Origin: Falsochrobactrum shanghaiense
GTDB lineage: Bacteria > Pseudomonadota > Alphaproteobacteria > Rhizobiales > Rhizobiaceae
DNA: 64,000 nucleotides
Reading direction: 5' to 3'
Assembly: GCF_003149535.1 (NCBI RefSeq)
Contig: NZ_QGDB01000004.1
Location: 64,501 to 128,500, forward strand
This document shows positions 1 to 9,336 of this stretch, one piece after another. Within the stretch, counting starts at the first letter, position 1, and every line of letters starts with the position of its first letter. Both the position numbers and the translations under genes were made by a program. The notes beneath the pieces are model-generated. The model searched no databases. It was not told the DNA's origin and saw nothing but the letters and a program-made list of their open reading frames with translations.

Positions 1-54
1 CAGCACTTTGCGTTCCGGTCGGGGGCGCGGCGTCCAGTCTTGCAAATCACTCAT
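1..54 (-). CDS. N-terminus of probable GNAT acetyltransferase (partial)
   Basis: An open frame runs off the left edge. Reading leftward from an ATG at 54 it gives 18 codons beginning MSDLQDWTPRPRPERKVL. A GGGAGA ribosome-binding site sits about 8 bases upstream of the ATG. The DWTPRPRPER start is typical of a family of GNAT N-acetyltransferases, which move an acetyl group from acetyl-CoA to an amine. Only the N-terminus is present, so the family call rests on recognition of this short stretch. It lies 68 bases downstream of modC on the same strand. Confidence 0.5.
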   Translation of the reverse strand, partial: MSDLQDWTPRPRPERKVL

Positions 55-122
55 ATACATCTCCCATGTTCTCAAGACAGGAGCATAAAACCGCGCGAGC
101 GGAAACCGGAAAGTTTTGCTTT

Positions 123-1202
123 TCAGCCTTCTCTGATCGCCGCGCGGTCCACCGACACCGCCTTGACAAGAGCAAAGACCTTTTCACCTTCGCGCAAGCC
201 CAGTTCGTCAACCGAACGCCGCGTCAGCCGCGCGCCGAGCCGCCGCCCCTTGAAATCGAGCGCCACGAGAGCATTCGGCCCCCCATCGGCCTCGATTGCC
301 TTAATGGTTACAGGCAGGATATTGCGAATGCTGATCGTATCGGGCACGGCGCGGGCGATGGAGACATCGCGCGCCCGCACGCGCAGGCGCACATGCATAT
401 TCTTGCGCAACCCCATATCGCCAAGCTGGAAAATCGCGCCGTCCAGATCGATTTCCGCCAGTTGATAGGCGCTATCATAGGCACAAACCATGCCTTCCAG
501 AAGCACGCCGCCGCGCTCGCCATCCGCATCGATTATCGGGAAGATTTCCGCAGCCGGTCCACTCGCCTGAACCTTACCGCCCGAAAGCAGCACGATTTCA
601 TCGGCAAGCCGCGCCACTTCATCGGTCTCATGGCTGACATAGACGATCGGCACATGGCTTTCATCGCGTAGCCGCTCGATGAAGGGCAATATTTCCTGCC
701 GCCTTGCATGATCGAGTGAAGAGAGCGGCTCATCAAGCAATAAAAGCGCAGGATCGGACAAAAGCGCGCGCCCGATGGCAACGCGCTGGCGCTCGCCGCC
801 CGAAAGTGTCGATGGACGCCGCTCAAGCAGATGTTTTATGCCGAGCAGGTCTAGCACTTCGCTAAAATTGCGCCTCGCCTCGCGCCGCCCCGCCCAGCGC
901 GCATAGGTAAGATTGCTTTTGACATTCATATGGGGAAACAGCCGCGCTTCCTGAAAGACATAGCCGATGCGCCGTTTTTCGGGCGGCAGGTTGATGCTTT
1001 TCTGTGCGTCGAAAAATGTGAAATCGCCCACGGCAATGCGCCCGCTTTCGGGCCGCAATGTGCCCGCAATCATCTTCAAAAGCGTGGTTTTGCCTGCACC
1101 CGAATGACCGAAGAGAGCAGTCACGCCCCAATCGGCGGCAAAATCGGCCTCGACGGCGAATTTACCGTTGCGGCCTGCAATGGAAACCTCAAGCCTGCTC
1201 AT
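123..1202 (-). CDS. modC: Molybdate ABC transporter ATP-binding protein ModC
   Basis: This is the cytoplasmic ATPase that powers molybdate import through ModB; 359 residues. Walker A GHSGAGKTT is at residues 32-40, the Q-loop near 84, the signature LSGGERQ at 133-139 and Walker B LLLLDE at 153-158. The last roughly 70 residues form a TOBE/Mop-type domain that binds oxyanion in this family. I chose the ATG at 1202 over an in-frame start 33 bases upstream because MSRLEV matches family N-termini and because this ATG overlaps the modB stop as ATGA, which implies translational coupling. It is the last gene of the modABC operon. Confidence 0.95.
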   Translation of the reverse strand: MSRLEVSIAGRNGKFAVEADFAADWGVTALFGHSGAGKTTLLKMIAGTLRPESGRIAVGDFTFFDAQKSINLPPEKRRIGYVFQEARLFPHMNVKSNLTYARWAGRREARRNFSEVLDLLGIKHLLERRPSTLSGGERQRVAIGRALLSDPALLLLDEPLSSLDHARRQEILPFIERLRDESHVPIVYVSHETDEVARLADEIVLLSGGKVQASGPAAEIFPIIDADGERGGVLLEGMVCAYDSAYQLAEIDLDGAIFQLGDMGLRKNMHVRLRVRARDVSIARAVPDTISIRNILPVTIKAIEADGGPNALVALDFKGRRLGARLTRRSVDELGLREGEKVFALVKAVSVDRAAIREG

Positions 1203-1882
1203 TTTGCCTCTCCTGCAAGCCTGCGCTGCAACCATTCAGACAGCACCACCGCGAGAATGGAGATGACTGCGCAAATGATAATCAGCCGGAAAGCCTCGGC
1301 GTCGCCGGAGGGCGTTTGCAGCAGCGCATAGATGGCCAGCGAAAGGGTCTGCGTTTCGCCCGGAATATTGGAAACGAAAGTGATGGTTGCGCCGAATTCG
1401 CCCAGCGCCTTGGCAAAGCCCAGAACGGCCCCGGCCAGAATTCCCGGCAGCAAGGGCGGCAATATCACCGTGCAGAATGCGACGAGCCGACTTGCGCCCA
1501 GCGTGCGCGCTGCTTCCTCCAACCCCCGATCCAGCCCCTCGATGGAAAGGCGAATAGGACGAACCAGCAGCGGAAAAGCCATGACGCCGGCGGCAAGTGC
1601 GGCCCCCGTCCAGCGAAAGGCAAAGGAAAGCCCCAGCCATTCCTGTAACGGCGCGCCCAGCGCACCCCGTGCGCCAAATGCGACCAGCAGCAAATAGCCC
1701 GTGACGACGGGAGGCAGCACCAGCGGCATGGTGACGATAGCCTGCATGAGCGACTTTCCCGGAAATTCAAACCGGGCCAGCACCCACGCAACCGCAAAGG
1801 CGACCGGCAGAGCAATGATGATAGCCACTCCGGCAACGCGGAGCGACAGCAGAACGATCTGCCAGACGCCTGCTTCCATCAT
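1199..1882 (-). CDS. modB: Molybdate ABC transporter permease ModB
   Basis: A 227-residue inner-membrane permease with about five hydrophobic helices. The cytoplasmic EAA loop (EEAARTLGASR and following) docks on ModC. It forms the channel through which molybdate delivered by ModA passes. The start ATG at 1882 overlaps the modA TAA as TAATG, and its own stop overlaps modC as ATGA, so all three mod genes are tightly coupled. The length is normal for the family and no key segment is missing. Confidence 0.95.
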   Translation of the reverse strand: MMEAGVWQIVLLSLRVAGVAIIIALPVAFAVAWVLARFEFPGKSLMQAIVTMPLVLPPVVTGYLLLVAFGARGALGAPLQEWLGLSFAFRWTGAALAAGVMAFPLLVRPIRLSIEGLDRGLEEAARTLGASRLVAFCTVILPPLLPGILAGAVLGFAKALGEFGATITFVSNIPGETQTLSLAIYALLQTPSGDAEAFRLIIICAVISILAVVLSEWLQRRLAGEAK

Positions 1883-2637
1883 TACTGCGCGGTCTCCCCG
1901 GCTCCGACAAAGCCCTTATCCTTGATGATCGCCTGTCCTGCATCGCTTTCTAGGAAGGCGAGGAATGCCTTGGCCGCATCCGATTCGTTGCTCGCAATCA
2001 GAGCCGCCGGATAAAGGATCGGCGCATGGCTCGAAGCCGGGAAGCGATAGGCTTCGGCAAGTTCAGGCGCGGCCATGCGGTCGGAGGCATAGACGATAGA
2101 CGCCTTCACCTCGCCCCGACTGACATATTGCAGGGCCACGCGCACATTTTCCGTGAAAACGGCATTTTTTTCGACTTCCCTCCAGAGATCGAGTTTTTCG
2201 AGCGCCGCCTTGCCATATTTGCCCGCTGGCACATTGGACGGATCGCCCATGGCAAAACGACCAGCACCCAGAAGCGCCTTGGCGTCACCCTGTGGCGTAT
2301 CTTTTTGTGCTGCGATCACCAGCGCATTGCCTGCAATCACCTTGCGCGAATCCTTGTCGATCAGATTGCGCTCATCGATATAGTCCATCCAGTCGAGATC
2401 AGCGGAAATGAAAATCTGCGCCGGTGCACCCGCTTCGATCTGCTTGGCAAGCACGGACGAGGACGCAAATGATGCCACGATTTCCGTGCCGTCCCTGGCG
2501 TTGAATTCTTTGGCGGCTTCTTCGATCACGTCTTTCATGCTGGCAGCGGCAAAAACCGTAACCTTTTCGGCAGCATAGGCGACCGAAGCGCCTGCCGTGG
2601 CCACGAGCACGAGAAAGGCTGCGACTAATTTCTTCAT
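1882..2637 (-). CDS. modA: Periplasmic molybdate-binding protein ModA
   Basis: A 251-residue secreted binding protein that captures molybdate or tungstate in the periplasm. Residues 1-22 are a signal peptide (MKKLVAAF start, cleavage near AYA-AE). The mature N-terminus KVTVFAAASMKDV is the classic ModA ligand-binding strand and loop. The frame stays open to 2832, but I take the ATG at 2637 because it begins the signal peptide and has GGAG about 8 bases upstream. It is the first gene of modABC. A leader with stacked inverted repeats precedes it and may carry regulation. Confidence 0.95.
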   Translation of the reverse strand: MKKLVAAFLVLVATAGASVAYAAEKVTVFAAASMKDVIEEAAKEFNARDGTEIVASFASSSVLAKQIEAGAPAQIFISADLDWMDYIDERNLIDKDSRKVIAGNALVIAAQKDTPQGDAKALLGAGRFAMGDPSNVPAGKYGKAALEKLDLWREVEKNAVFTENVRVALQYVSRGEVKASIVYASDRMAAPELAEAYRFPASSHAPILYPAALIASNESDAAKAFLAFLESDAGQAIIKDKGFVGAGETAQ

Positions 2638-2652
2638 CTGTTTCTCCATCCC

Positions 2653-2717
2653 GTCCGCAAAGTGCGGACAAACCTCATCATCCGCCGGAAAATCCGGCGT
2701 TGTCACCTGCGATGATG
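2653..2717 (-). promoter_or_regulatory. Structured leader upstream of modA
   Basis: Two perfect hairpins lie 16-80 bases upstream of the modA ATG. One is gtccgca/tgcggac (2653-2659 with 2663-2669). The other is cgccgga/tccggcg (2683-2689 with 2693-2699). The second is enclosed by catcatc (2676-2682) pairing with gatgatg (2711-2717). This could be a cis-regulatory RNA; molybdenum-cofactor riboswitches precede mod genes in other bacteria, but I cannot match this one to that family. Paired DNA operators are an alternative. Confidence 0.35.
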
Positions 2718-2884
2718 GGTGTGATGGAGGCAAACGCGACCCGGATGCCGTCAGACCCTTGGCTAACAGGGGCGTCCATGCAAGCCGCCCGGAATTTGCA
2801 ACGAATCCAGATCGTTCCAAAAACGCGGTCACGATAATGCGGCCCGGCTGCTTTGGCTAGCCCTTGTGCGGCATCAGCGCGCCG

Positions 2885-3802
2885 TCAGCTTCCGATATGT
2901 TTATGCGTGCCGCGCTGTTGTGCGAGCTTCACCTGTTTCTGCCGTTCCGCATAACGGGCGCGATCTTCGGGCGTGCGTTCATCATAGCAGCCAGCACAGG
3001 AAACGCCTTCCTCATAAAATTGCGAAAGCTTGTCTTCTGCCGTGATCGGGCGGCGGCAGGCGCGGCATAATTCTATATCGCTTTCGATCAGGCCGTGTCC
3101 GACCGCCACGCGCTCATCAAAGACGAAACATTCGCCGTTCCAGAGGCTGTTTTCGCGCGGCGTTTCTTCAAGGTATTTCAGGATACCGCCCTTGAGGTGG
3201 TAAACATCGTCAAAGCCCAATCCCTTGACGAAGGCAGTGGCCTTTTCGCAGCGGATGCCGCCGGTGCAGAACATCGCGATCTTCTTGCCTTCCAGCTTGT
3301 CGCGGTTCTGCTCCACCCATTCCGGAAATTCGCGAAATGTTCTGGTGTTGGGGTCCAGCGCGCGCTCGAAAGTTCCGATCGCCACTTCATAATCGTTGCG
3401 CGTATCGACCACGACCGTATTCTCGTCGGCAATCAGTGCATTCCATTCCTGCGGCGCAACATAGGTGCCGACGCTTTTGAGCGGGTCGATCCCTTCCACA
3501 CCCATGGTGACGATTTCGCGTTTCAGCCGCACCTTCATGCGGTGGAACGGCATCTCACTGGCATAGGAATATTTGAGTTCCGGGTCGGCGAGTTCGGGAA
3601 TGGCGGTGATAAAGGCAACCAGTTTTTCAATGGCCGCAGCATTTCCCGCCACTGTGCCGTTGATCCCTTCGGCAGCCAGCAGCAGCGTTCCCTTGATGCC
3701 ATTGGCGCAGCAAAGTTTGGCCAGCGGCTCGCGCAGGCTTTCATATTGCGGCAGCGGCGCAAAGCAATAAAGCGCGGCAACGGTGAAAGGCAGATTACTC
3801 AT
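2885..3802 (-). CDS. trhO: tRNA uridine(34) hydroxylase TrhO (rhodanese family)
   Basis: A 305-residue cytoplasmic enzyme of the UPF0176/YceA family, which makes 5-hydroxyuridine at the tRNA wobble position in an oxygen-dependent reaction. An N-terminal acylphosphatase-like domain (about 1-100) precedes a rhodanese domain whose active loop CTGGIRC is at 179-185. A C-terminal CRACRRP/CAGC cysteine set resembles a metal knuckle. The start at 3802 ([14 protein letters not shown]) fits family N-termini; an in-frame start lies 57 bases upstream. It precedes modABC on the same strand with a 247-base gap, so it is probably a separate unit. Confidence 0.92.
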   Translation of the reverse strand: MSNLPFTVAALYCFAPLPQYESLREPLAKLCCANGIKGTLLLAAEGINGTVAGNAAAIEKLVAFITAIPELADPELKYSYASEMPFHRMKVRLKREIVTMGVEGIDPLKSVGTYVAPQEWNALIADENTVVVDTRNDYEVAIGTFERALDPNTRTFREFPEWVEQNRDKLEGKKIAMFCTGGIRCEKATAFVKGLGFDDVYHLKGGILKYLEETPRENSLWNGECFVFDERVAVGHGLIESDIELCRACRRPITAEDKLSQFYEEGVSCAGCYDERTPEDRARYAERQKQVKLAQQRGTHKHIGS

Positions 3803-3929
3803 CGGTTCCATCTCTTGCAAATTTACGCCCGAACTATTCTTCCCAAGTGGCAAATTCAAGTCATTTATCCCCCGCTTCGCGAGAGCGGCGATAATCGCGT
3901 CTCGACGAGCATTTATGAAAGGAGAAATA

Positions 3930-4541
3930 ATGTTCGATCATGAGACCCGCAATGCACTGATCACCATGGCAATGGATTCCGCCATCGAACCTGCGGCCCT
4001 CCTGGCCGTAGCCGAAGTGGAAAGCGGCGGCCACGCGCTGTTCGATGTGGGTGGCCTCAAGGAACCCGCGATCCGCTTTGAGGGGCATTATTTCGACCGC
4101 AGACTTTCGGGCCGCCTGCGCGAGCATGCCCGTAAGGCCGGGCTTGCAGCACCGGAAGCCGGAAGAATACCCAATCCCAAATCGCAAAGCGGACGCTGGC
4201 TTCTGCTCTCACGCGCCATGGATATTCATCGCAGGGCTGCGCTTGAATCCACCTCATGGGGGCTGGGGCAAGTGATGGGAGCGCATTGGGAATGGCTCGG
4301 TTATGAAGGCGTGGAGGCGCTTGTGGAAGAAGCGCGCGGTTCCATCGCCGGTCAGGTGCGGCTGATGCTGCGCTTTATCGAGAAGGCCGGATTGAAAGAG
4401 GTTCTTCAGGCGCAGGACTGGCGAAACTTTGCCCGCCGCTATAATGGGCTGGCATTTGCGCGCAACCAGTATGACAGCCGCATGGCTAGCGCCTTTGAAA
4501 GATGGAGCAGCGTCCTGAACCGCCTGCCCAAGGCCGCGTGA
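3930..4541 (+). CDS. N-acetylmuramidase domain protein (DUF3380 type)
   Basis: A 203-residue protein made almost entirely of an N-acetylmuramidase (PF11860-like) fold, which cleaves peptidoglycan between MurNAc and GlcNAc. The AEVESGG segment (residues 28-34, E31 the likely catalytic acid) and [11 protein letters not shown] are the family marks. The ATG at 3930 has AGGAG 5-6 bases upstream; the longer frame from 3783 has no such support. No signal peptide is visible. Domains like this usually serve as phage endolysins, yet the neighbours here (trhO, eda) are housekeeping genes, so it may be a domesticated phage lysin. It is divergent from trhO. Confidence 0.8.
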   Translation: MFDHETRNALITMAMDSAIEPAALLAVAEVESGGHALFDVGGLKEPAIRFEGHYFDRRLSGRLREHARKAGLAAPEAGRIPNPKSQSGRWLLLSRAMDIHRRAALESTSWGLGQVMGAHWEWLGYEGVEALVEEARGSIAGQVRLMLRFIEKAGLKEVLQAQDWRNFARRYNGLAFARNQYDSRMASAFERWSSVLNRLPKAA

Positions 4542-4644
4542 CCCCATCCCTGCGTCGGTTTTGACGCAAAAAGCGGCGGTGGACAAATGGTCAGCGGCAT
4601 TCTAAACCGATTTATCCTTTCAACATTCAGCAAACGAGCCTCCC

Positions 4645-5283
4645 ATGCCGCAGAAAACCGATCTTCTTGTTCCCGTCCTGCAAGGACAGCCCGTCATTCC
4701 GGTTTTGCTGATCGACAAGGCCGAACACGCGGTTCCGCTGGCGCGCGCGCTGGCAAAAGGCGGTCTGCCCGCAATCGAAATCACATTGCGCACCGCAGCC
4801 GCACTCGATGCCATCCGCGCGGTCGCGGCGGAAGTTCCGGAAGCCATCGTCGGTGCAGGCACGATCCTCAACGCAAAACACTATGAAGATGCTGCCAAGG
4901 CAGGCTCGCGCTTTATCGTCAGCCCCGGCGTGACCAGAAACATACTGGCCGCAGCCGATGATAGCGACGTGCCGCTTCTGCCAGCCGCCATCACGCCGGG
5001 CGAAATGCTCTCGCTTCGCGACGAAGGCTATACGCATCTGAAATTCTTCCCCGCCGAACAGGCAGGTGGCGCAGCTTTCCTCAAGGCGCTTTCCTCGCCG
5101 CTGGCCGGAACCATCTTCTGCCCCACCGGCGGCATCAGCCTTGCCAATGCCAAGACCTATCTTGCGCTGCCCAATGTGATCTGCGTCGGCGGATCGTGGG
5201 TTGCGCCGAAAGAGCTGGTCGAGGCTGCGGACTGGGACGGCATCACCACGCTTGCTCGTGAGGCCGCAAGCCTGAAAGGCTGA
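4645..5283 (+). CDS. eda: 2-dehydro-3-deoxy-phosphogluconate (KDPG) aldolase
   Basis: A 212-residue cytoplasmic class I aldolase. It splits KDPG into pyruvate and glyceraldehyde-3-phosphate in the Entner-Doudoroff pathway. E45 in EITLR and the Schiff-base lysine K133 in HLKFFPAE are both in place, and the phosphate-binding PTGGI and CVGGSW loops follow. The length is normal for the family. No strong Shine-Dalgarno precedes the ATG. A strong hairpin terminator lies 36 bases after the stop, so the gene is probably monocistronic. Confidence 0.95.
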   Translation: MPQKTDLLVPVLQGQPVIPVLLIDKAEHAVPLARALAKGGLPAIEITLRTAAALDAIRAVAAEVPEAIVGAGTILNAKHYEDAAKAGSRFIVSPGVTRNILAAADDSDVPLLPAAITPGEMLSLRDEGYTHLKFFPAEQAGGAAFLKALSSPLAGTIFCPTGGISLANAKTYLALPNVICVGGSWVAPKELVEAADWDGITTLAREAASLKG

Positions 5284-5318
5284 TCAGCGGTCGCCGCAGG
5301 TTTGATACGGATAAGATA

Positions 5319-5342
5319 AAGGGGCCATTACGGCCCCTTTTT
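5319..5342 (+). terminator. Rho-independent terminator after eda
   Basis: AAGGGGCC and GGCCCCTT form an 8-bp stem around a short ATTAC loop, followed by a T run. The A run on the 5' side means it may also stop minus-strand transcription from the convergent M15-type gene. Confidence 0.85.
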
Positions 5343-5343
5343 A

Positions 5344-7347
5344 TCAGTTCGTCTCGGAAAACTTGGCGACAGCCAGGAAGGTCACGGCATTGCCGCTAAA
5401 TTTATGCAGCCGCTCGCGTGGCAGTTCCTGCTGCTGGAAGCCGGTCATATAGACCATGGTCGGCGCGGTGCGCAGCGCATCATTGCGCAGATTAGGATTG
5501 GTCGGCGGCACCGTACGCGCAACCGATTGCGTCGACATGGCGATCTCCGAGGCGGGAAGAACAGCAGGCTGCACCACCGGACGCGGACGCGACGGGGCCT
5601 TGGCGACATGACGCGCGCCCTTGGCAGTGGTCCGCACACCCGTCTTGACGCCGTTACCGACGGCCTTGATCTGTTGGCGCCTTGCCGGCTCGTTGGCTAC
5701 GGTTTTCGCCTTTTCCGCAGCGCTGGCATCGGCTGGATCAAGAGAAGCGGTCATTACCGGGGCCAGTTCTTCGGGCTGGACCCTGGCCGGTGCGGACACC
5801 GTTGCCGCAACGGGCTGCATATCATAATCATCTTCCGGCGGCCCGATCAGCTCACCGATCTCATCCTTGGGCGATAGCATTGCAAGCTGGGCCTGCGCGC
5901 GCGGTGCAGGGGCAGGCGCTGAAGAGATTTCAGCATCCTGAGGCGGTGTTATCGCCGCATCAGCATCAGCCACAACGCTCGCGCCCTCCTCCGCCTGACC
6001 GACGATTTCAGCGATTGCATCCTGGGCGCTGGCATTCGCACCCTCACCTTCGGGTCGGGCGGAAGGAACGGCCACGGCCGCCAGCTGGATATTATCCGCC
6101 TCATGCTGCGGACGGGTAGCGGGAACCGGGACGAAACCTGTCAGAAGCTGCGCGGTGCCTGCATCTGCGACCTGCGCTGCATCGCCGTCGGAGCCAGCCG
6201 CAGCCACGGTTTCCTCCGCCAACTGACCCGCGCTCGCCAAGGCAACCGGATCCTGCGCTGCCACAGCGGGCTTGCTGGCAGGAATTGGAACAGCAAGAGC
6301 GACCACAGATGCTTCCGCCGGGGCGGATTGCGCGAGGAGCTGCTGCGCTTCGGCAAGTGCAATTTCAGGACGCGGAGCCGCCATCGGACGAGGCACATCG
6401 CGCGTCGGAAGGGCCGCGATCAAGGTTTCAGGCTGCTGGACCGGCGCAGGCGGCGTTGCCGCAGGCGCCTGACGGGCCGGAGCCGCACGGGCAGGACGCG
6501 GCGCTGCAGGCGCGACATCATTATTGTCTTCTTCTTCATCCGCACCGCCGCCGAACAGGGCACCGAACAGCGTCTTGCTCTTGCGTGAGGATGAAGAATT
6601 GCTGGCCATCAAGACTTCGCCGCCGCCGGCCTTGCGCTTTTCAATCATGGCCAGCGCCTGCTTGTAGCCCGGCAAGGGCTTGCCATCGCTTGGAATATGC
6701 GCCGTCTGCCCATCGGGGAACAGGGCCAGCAGTTCACGGCGGCTCATACGCGGCCACGAACGCACATTACCCACATCCATATGCACGAAAGGCGATCCGG
6801 AACGCGGATAATAGCCGACACCGCCGATCTGATAACGCATGCCGATGCTGCGCAGCTTGGCGAGCGGAACGCCCGGAATGAAGAAATCCATGGCCCGGCC
6901 CAGCGTATGCTGGCTTTTCTTGGCCACACCGCTCGATTTGGAGCGCAACATGTTGTTGGTCGCAGGAGAACGATAAGCGGAAACGACGGTGATATACTGG
7001 CTGGAACCAGAGGAGCGATAGACCTGCCAGACCAGGTCGAAAAGGCGCGGATCCATTTTCGTCGGTTCATTGCGGCGCCAGTCGCGCAAGAACACGTTCA
7101 GGCGTTTCAGCCCATCGGGAAGAAACCGGCCATTCTTCTTGAACGCGATTTCAGCCTTCTCTCCGGTATGCACATAGTAAAGCTTGAGCGAACGGGTTTC
7201 GGCAGCCGCCTGAGAGGATGAAAACGCCGTGATCGCCATGGCCGCGACAAGCGTAGCGACAGTACAGGCCCCCATTCGACCGAGATTGGCAGATATTGCA
7301 GTCCGGGCTTTCGCAAAGCGCTCTTTGAGGGTCAATATGCTGCTCAT
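5344..7347 (-). CDS. M15-type (DUF882/YcbK-like) peptidase with long Ala/Pro-rich tail
   Basis: A 667-residue envelope protein. An N-terminal hydrophobic stretch (about residues 28-49, ending SQAAAE) is a signal or anchor. Residues about 52-240 form a D-Ala-D-Ala carboxypeptidase-like domain with metal ligands H147, D154 (QHTLGRAMD) and H189 (FVHMD), plus R126 in SAYRSP, so it could act on peptidoglycan peptides. The remaining 400 or so residues are Ala/Pro/Val-rich and low in complexity, with no domain I recognise, and probably span the periplasm. I start at the ATG at 7347; the frame is open further upstream without signal-peptide logic. Confidence 0.85.
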   Translation of the reverse strand: MSSILTLKERFAKARTAISANLGRMGACTVATLVAAMAITAFSSSQAAAETRSLKLYYVHTGEKAEIAFKKNGRFLPDGLKRLNVFLRDWRRNEPTKMDPRLFDLVWQVYRSSGSSQYITVVSAYRSPATNNMLRSKSSGVAKKSQHTLGRAMDFFIPGVPLAKLRSIGMRYQIGGVGYYPRSGSPFVHMDVGNVRSWPRMSRRELLALFPDGQTAHIPSDGKPLPGYKQALAMIEKRKAGGGEVLMASNSSSSRKSKTLFGALFGGGADEEEDNNDVAPAAPRPARAAPARQAPAATPPAPVQQPETLIAALPTRDVPRPMAAPRPEIALAEAQQLLAQSAPAEASVVALAVPIPASKPAVAAQDPVALASAGQLAEETVAAAGSDGDAAQVADAGTAQLLTGFVPVPATRPQHEADNIQLAAVAVPSARPEGEGANASAQDAIAEIVGQAEEGASVVADADAAITPPQDAEISSAPAPAPRAQAQLAMLSPKDEIGELIGPPEDDYDMQPVAATVSAPARVQPEELAPVMTASLDPADASAAEKAKTVANEPARRQQIKAVGNGVKTGVRTTAKGARHVAKAPSRPRPVVQPAVLPASEIAMSTQSVARTVPPTNPNLRNDALRTAPTMVYMTGFQQQELPRERLHKFSGNAVTFLAVAKFSETN

Positions 7348-7615
7348 TGAATCGTATCGCCTTACCGTTGTCTGCCCGAGGGCCTCATCAAAGATCATGC
7401 ATCCGAATATGCTTGAACTCTGATTGTCCGATTTAATGGTTAATGGACGCTTAGTGAACAACAATTGCGGAAACACCATGGCAAAAAAGCCACATATGCG
7501 CATCTATTTTCGTTATGGTGAAAAAATTATTAACAATCTTCGAAGCTGCTAACCAACTGCCAAGGCAAACAGGGTTTAGGAAATTTTTATTTGTTTTCAA
7601 ATATTTAAGTAAATT

Positions 7616-9124
7616 TTAGCCCTTGGAAACACCCTTCGGCGATGCTGTATGGCGGGATTCGCTTGTCCCCCGACCTCTCCCTTCGGACAGCGCCATATCG
7701 ATGCCATATTCTTTGAGCTTGCGATAAAGCGTGGTCCTTCCGATGCCCAAACGGCGCGCGACCTCGCTGATCTGCCCATCATAATGAGCAATCGCAAAGC
7801 GGATCATTTCTTCTTCTGCTGCCGCGAGCGTCTTGACTTCACCGTCATTGTCAATGCTGCTGAATGCGCCCTTGCCAAACTCTTTCAGGCATTGCGATCC
7901 GCATTCCGCATCTTCCGCCCGGATAGGCTCGGCATATTGACTGCCATAAACAAGGCCCGCATGACGGAAATCTCGCGCCGTCAGCGCGTCTTTTTCGCAT
8001 AAAAGAACCGCCTGATAGATGGCGTTTTTCAGTTCGCGCACATTGCCGGGCCAGTGGTGGTTTTTCAGGAGTTCCAGCGCAAACGGCTTAATTCCCGTTA
8101 TATGACTCAGGCGTTCTTCTCCGGCAAACTGCACCATGAAGCGATGCGCCAGAATCGGAATATCTTCGGTGCGATGGCGCAATGGCGGAATCTTTATCAG
8201 GAAAGATGCAAGCCAGTGATATAATCCGGCATGAAAGCGCCCCAGCTGGACGAGTTCGGACAGGCACTCACTGCTGGACGCAATAATGCGCACATCTGAC
8301 AGCAGCGATGCACAAGCGCCCTTGATCGCCTTGAAGAGCCGAAGCTGAACGCGATAGGGCATATCCCCGACCTCGTTCAAGAACAGCGTGCCGCCACGCG
8401 CCTGCATCAGCTTTCCGGCCGTCTTCGCTGGATCATTTCCAGAATCAGGCACGGACATCGCCGGACAGCCGAAAAGTTCCTCTTCCGCGCTTTGTGGCGT
8501 CAAAGACCGACAATCGACCGCGACAAAGGATGCCTGCCAGCGATCGCTGCCGCAGGAAATAGCCCGCGCCAGCGTTTCTTTCCCCGCCCCCGGCTCGCCT
8601 TCAATCAGAAGCGGCGCATCAAGAGCGGCGGCGCGGCGCGCAAGAATGGCGACTTTTTCCATTTCGGGGCTTTTGGCGGCCATATCCGAAAGCTGAATAT
8701 GCCGCTTCAAGGGAAAACGGGTGCGCTGGAGCTCCTGCGTCAATGCATCGAGCTTGAAGGCATTGGCGACAGAAAGCTGCAAACGCTCAAAAGCGGCTGG
8801 CTTGGTCAGGAAATCGACAGCGCCGAGCCTGATCGCCCGCATCGCGCCTTGCATATCGTCATTCTGAACCAGCGCAATCACCGGCGGCGTGGCATTTACA
8901 TGCTGCAATCGGGCAAGAACGCTAAATCCGTCCAGATCCGGCATGGCAAGATCAAGCAGAACGAGGCTTATGTCCTTGCGGCTTCGGATGAAGCCATATG
9001 CGCTCAAGCCGCCATCGGCAAGAAGGGTACGGTAGCCCATGCGCAAGATCGACGCCTCAAGATTGCGGCGCTGTACCGGATCGTCATCCGCTATGAGAAT
9101 ACGCGTACCCATGAACCGCTTCAT
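7616..9124 (-). CDS. NtrC-family response regulator lacking the GAFTGA loop
   Basis: A 502-residue regulator with a receiver domain (phospho-acceptor D58 in LLDLAMPDLDG), a central AAA+ domain and a C-terminal Fis-type HTH (EVARRLGIGRTTLYRKL). Walker A is GEPGAGKE at 176-183. Two departures from the family are visible. After ELFG (217-219) the sigma-54-contacting GAFTGA loop is absent, replaced by an unrelated segment, and Walker B reads GGTLFLNEVG with N for the usual D. It is therefore unlikely to drive sigma-54 open complexes and may regulate sigma-70 promoters, as GAFTGA-less NtrC/HupR relatives do. The start could be 9124 or 9112. No sensor kinase is adjacent. Confidence 0.88.
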   Translation of the reverse strand: MKRFMGTRILIADDDPVQRRNLEASILRMGYRTLLADGGLSAYGFIRSRKDISLVLLDLAMPDLDGFSVLARLQHVNATPPVIALVQNDDMQGAMRAIRLGAVDFLTKPAAFERLQLSVANAFKLDALTQELQRTRFPLKRHIQLSDMAAKSPEMEKVAILARRAAALDAPLLIEGEPGAGKETLARAISCGSDRWQASFVAVDCRSLTPQSAEEELFGCPAMSVPDSGNDPAKTAGKLMQARGGTLFLNEVGDMPYRVQLRLFKAIKGACASLLSDVRIIASSSECLSELVQLGRFHAGLYHWLASFLIKIPPLRHRTEDIPILAHRFMVQFAGEERLSHITGIKPFALELLKNHHWPGNVRELKNAIYQAVLLCEKDALTARDFRHAGLVYGSQYAEPIRAEDAECGSQCLKEFGKGAFSSIDNDGEVKTLAAAEEEMIRFAIAHYDGQISEVARRLGIGRTTLYRKLKEYGIDMALSEGRGRGTSESRHTASPKGVSKG

Positions 9125-9336
9125 TTACCAGTGGGATCGATGTTCGAACACCCCAATATCTTGCGCATAAGCCTGTATCGGGCTGGACATTTGGAACATG
9201 AGCGCTTCCTAAAGCAAGCCCTATTCTTTCGTCTTCATTCCGCATGGCGCGGATGAACCCCTGCCGCTATGCGATCCCTCAACCCCCTTGGCGAGCTTCA
9301 AAAGACGTGCGAGAAGAAGGCCAACAGGAGAATGTC

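Noticed and set aside
2653-2717. Firm call of a Moco riboswitch
   Set aside because: Only the gene context and stacked hairpins fit; I could not match the conserved Moco core by eye.
2638-2832. Extension of modA upstream to 2832
   Set aside because: It would translate the structured leader and bury the signal peptide.
3930-4541. Identification of the muramidase as Brucella SagA
   Set aside because: SagA is of a different lysozyme type as I know it, and the motifs seen here fit the DUF3380 muramidase domain.
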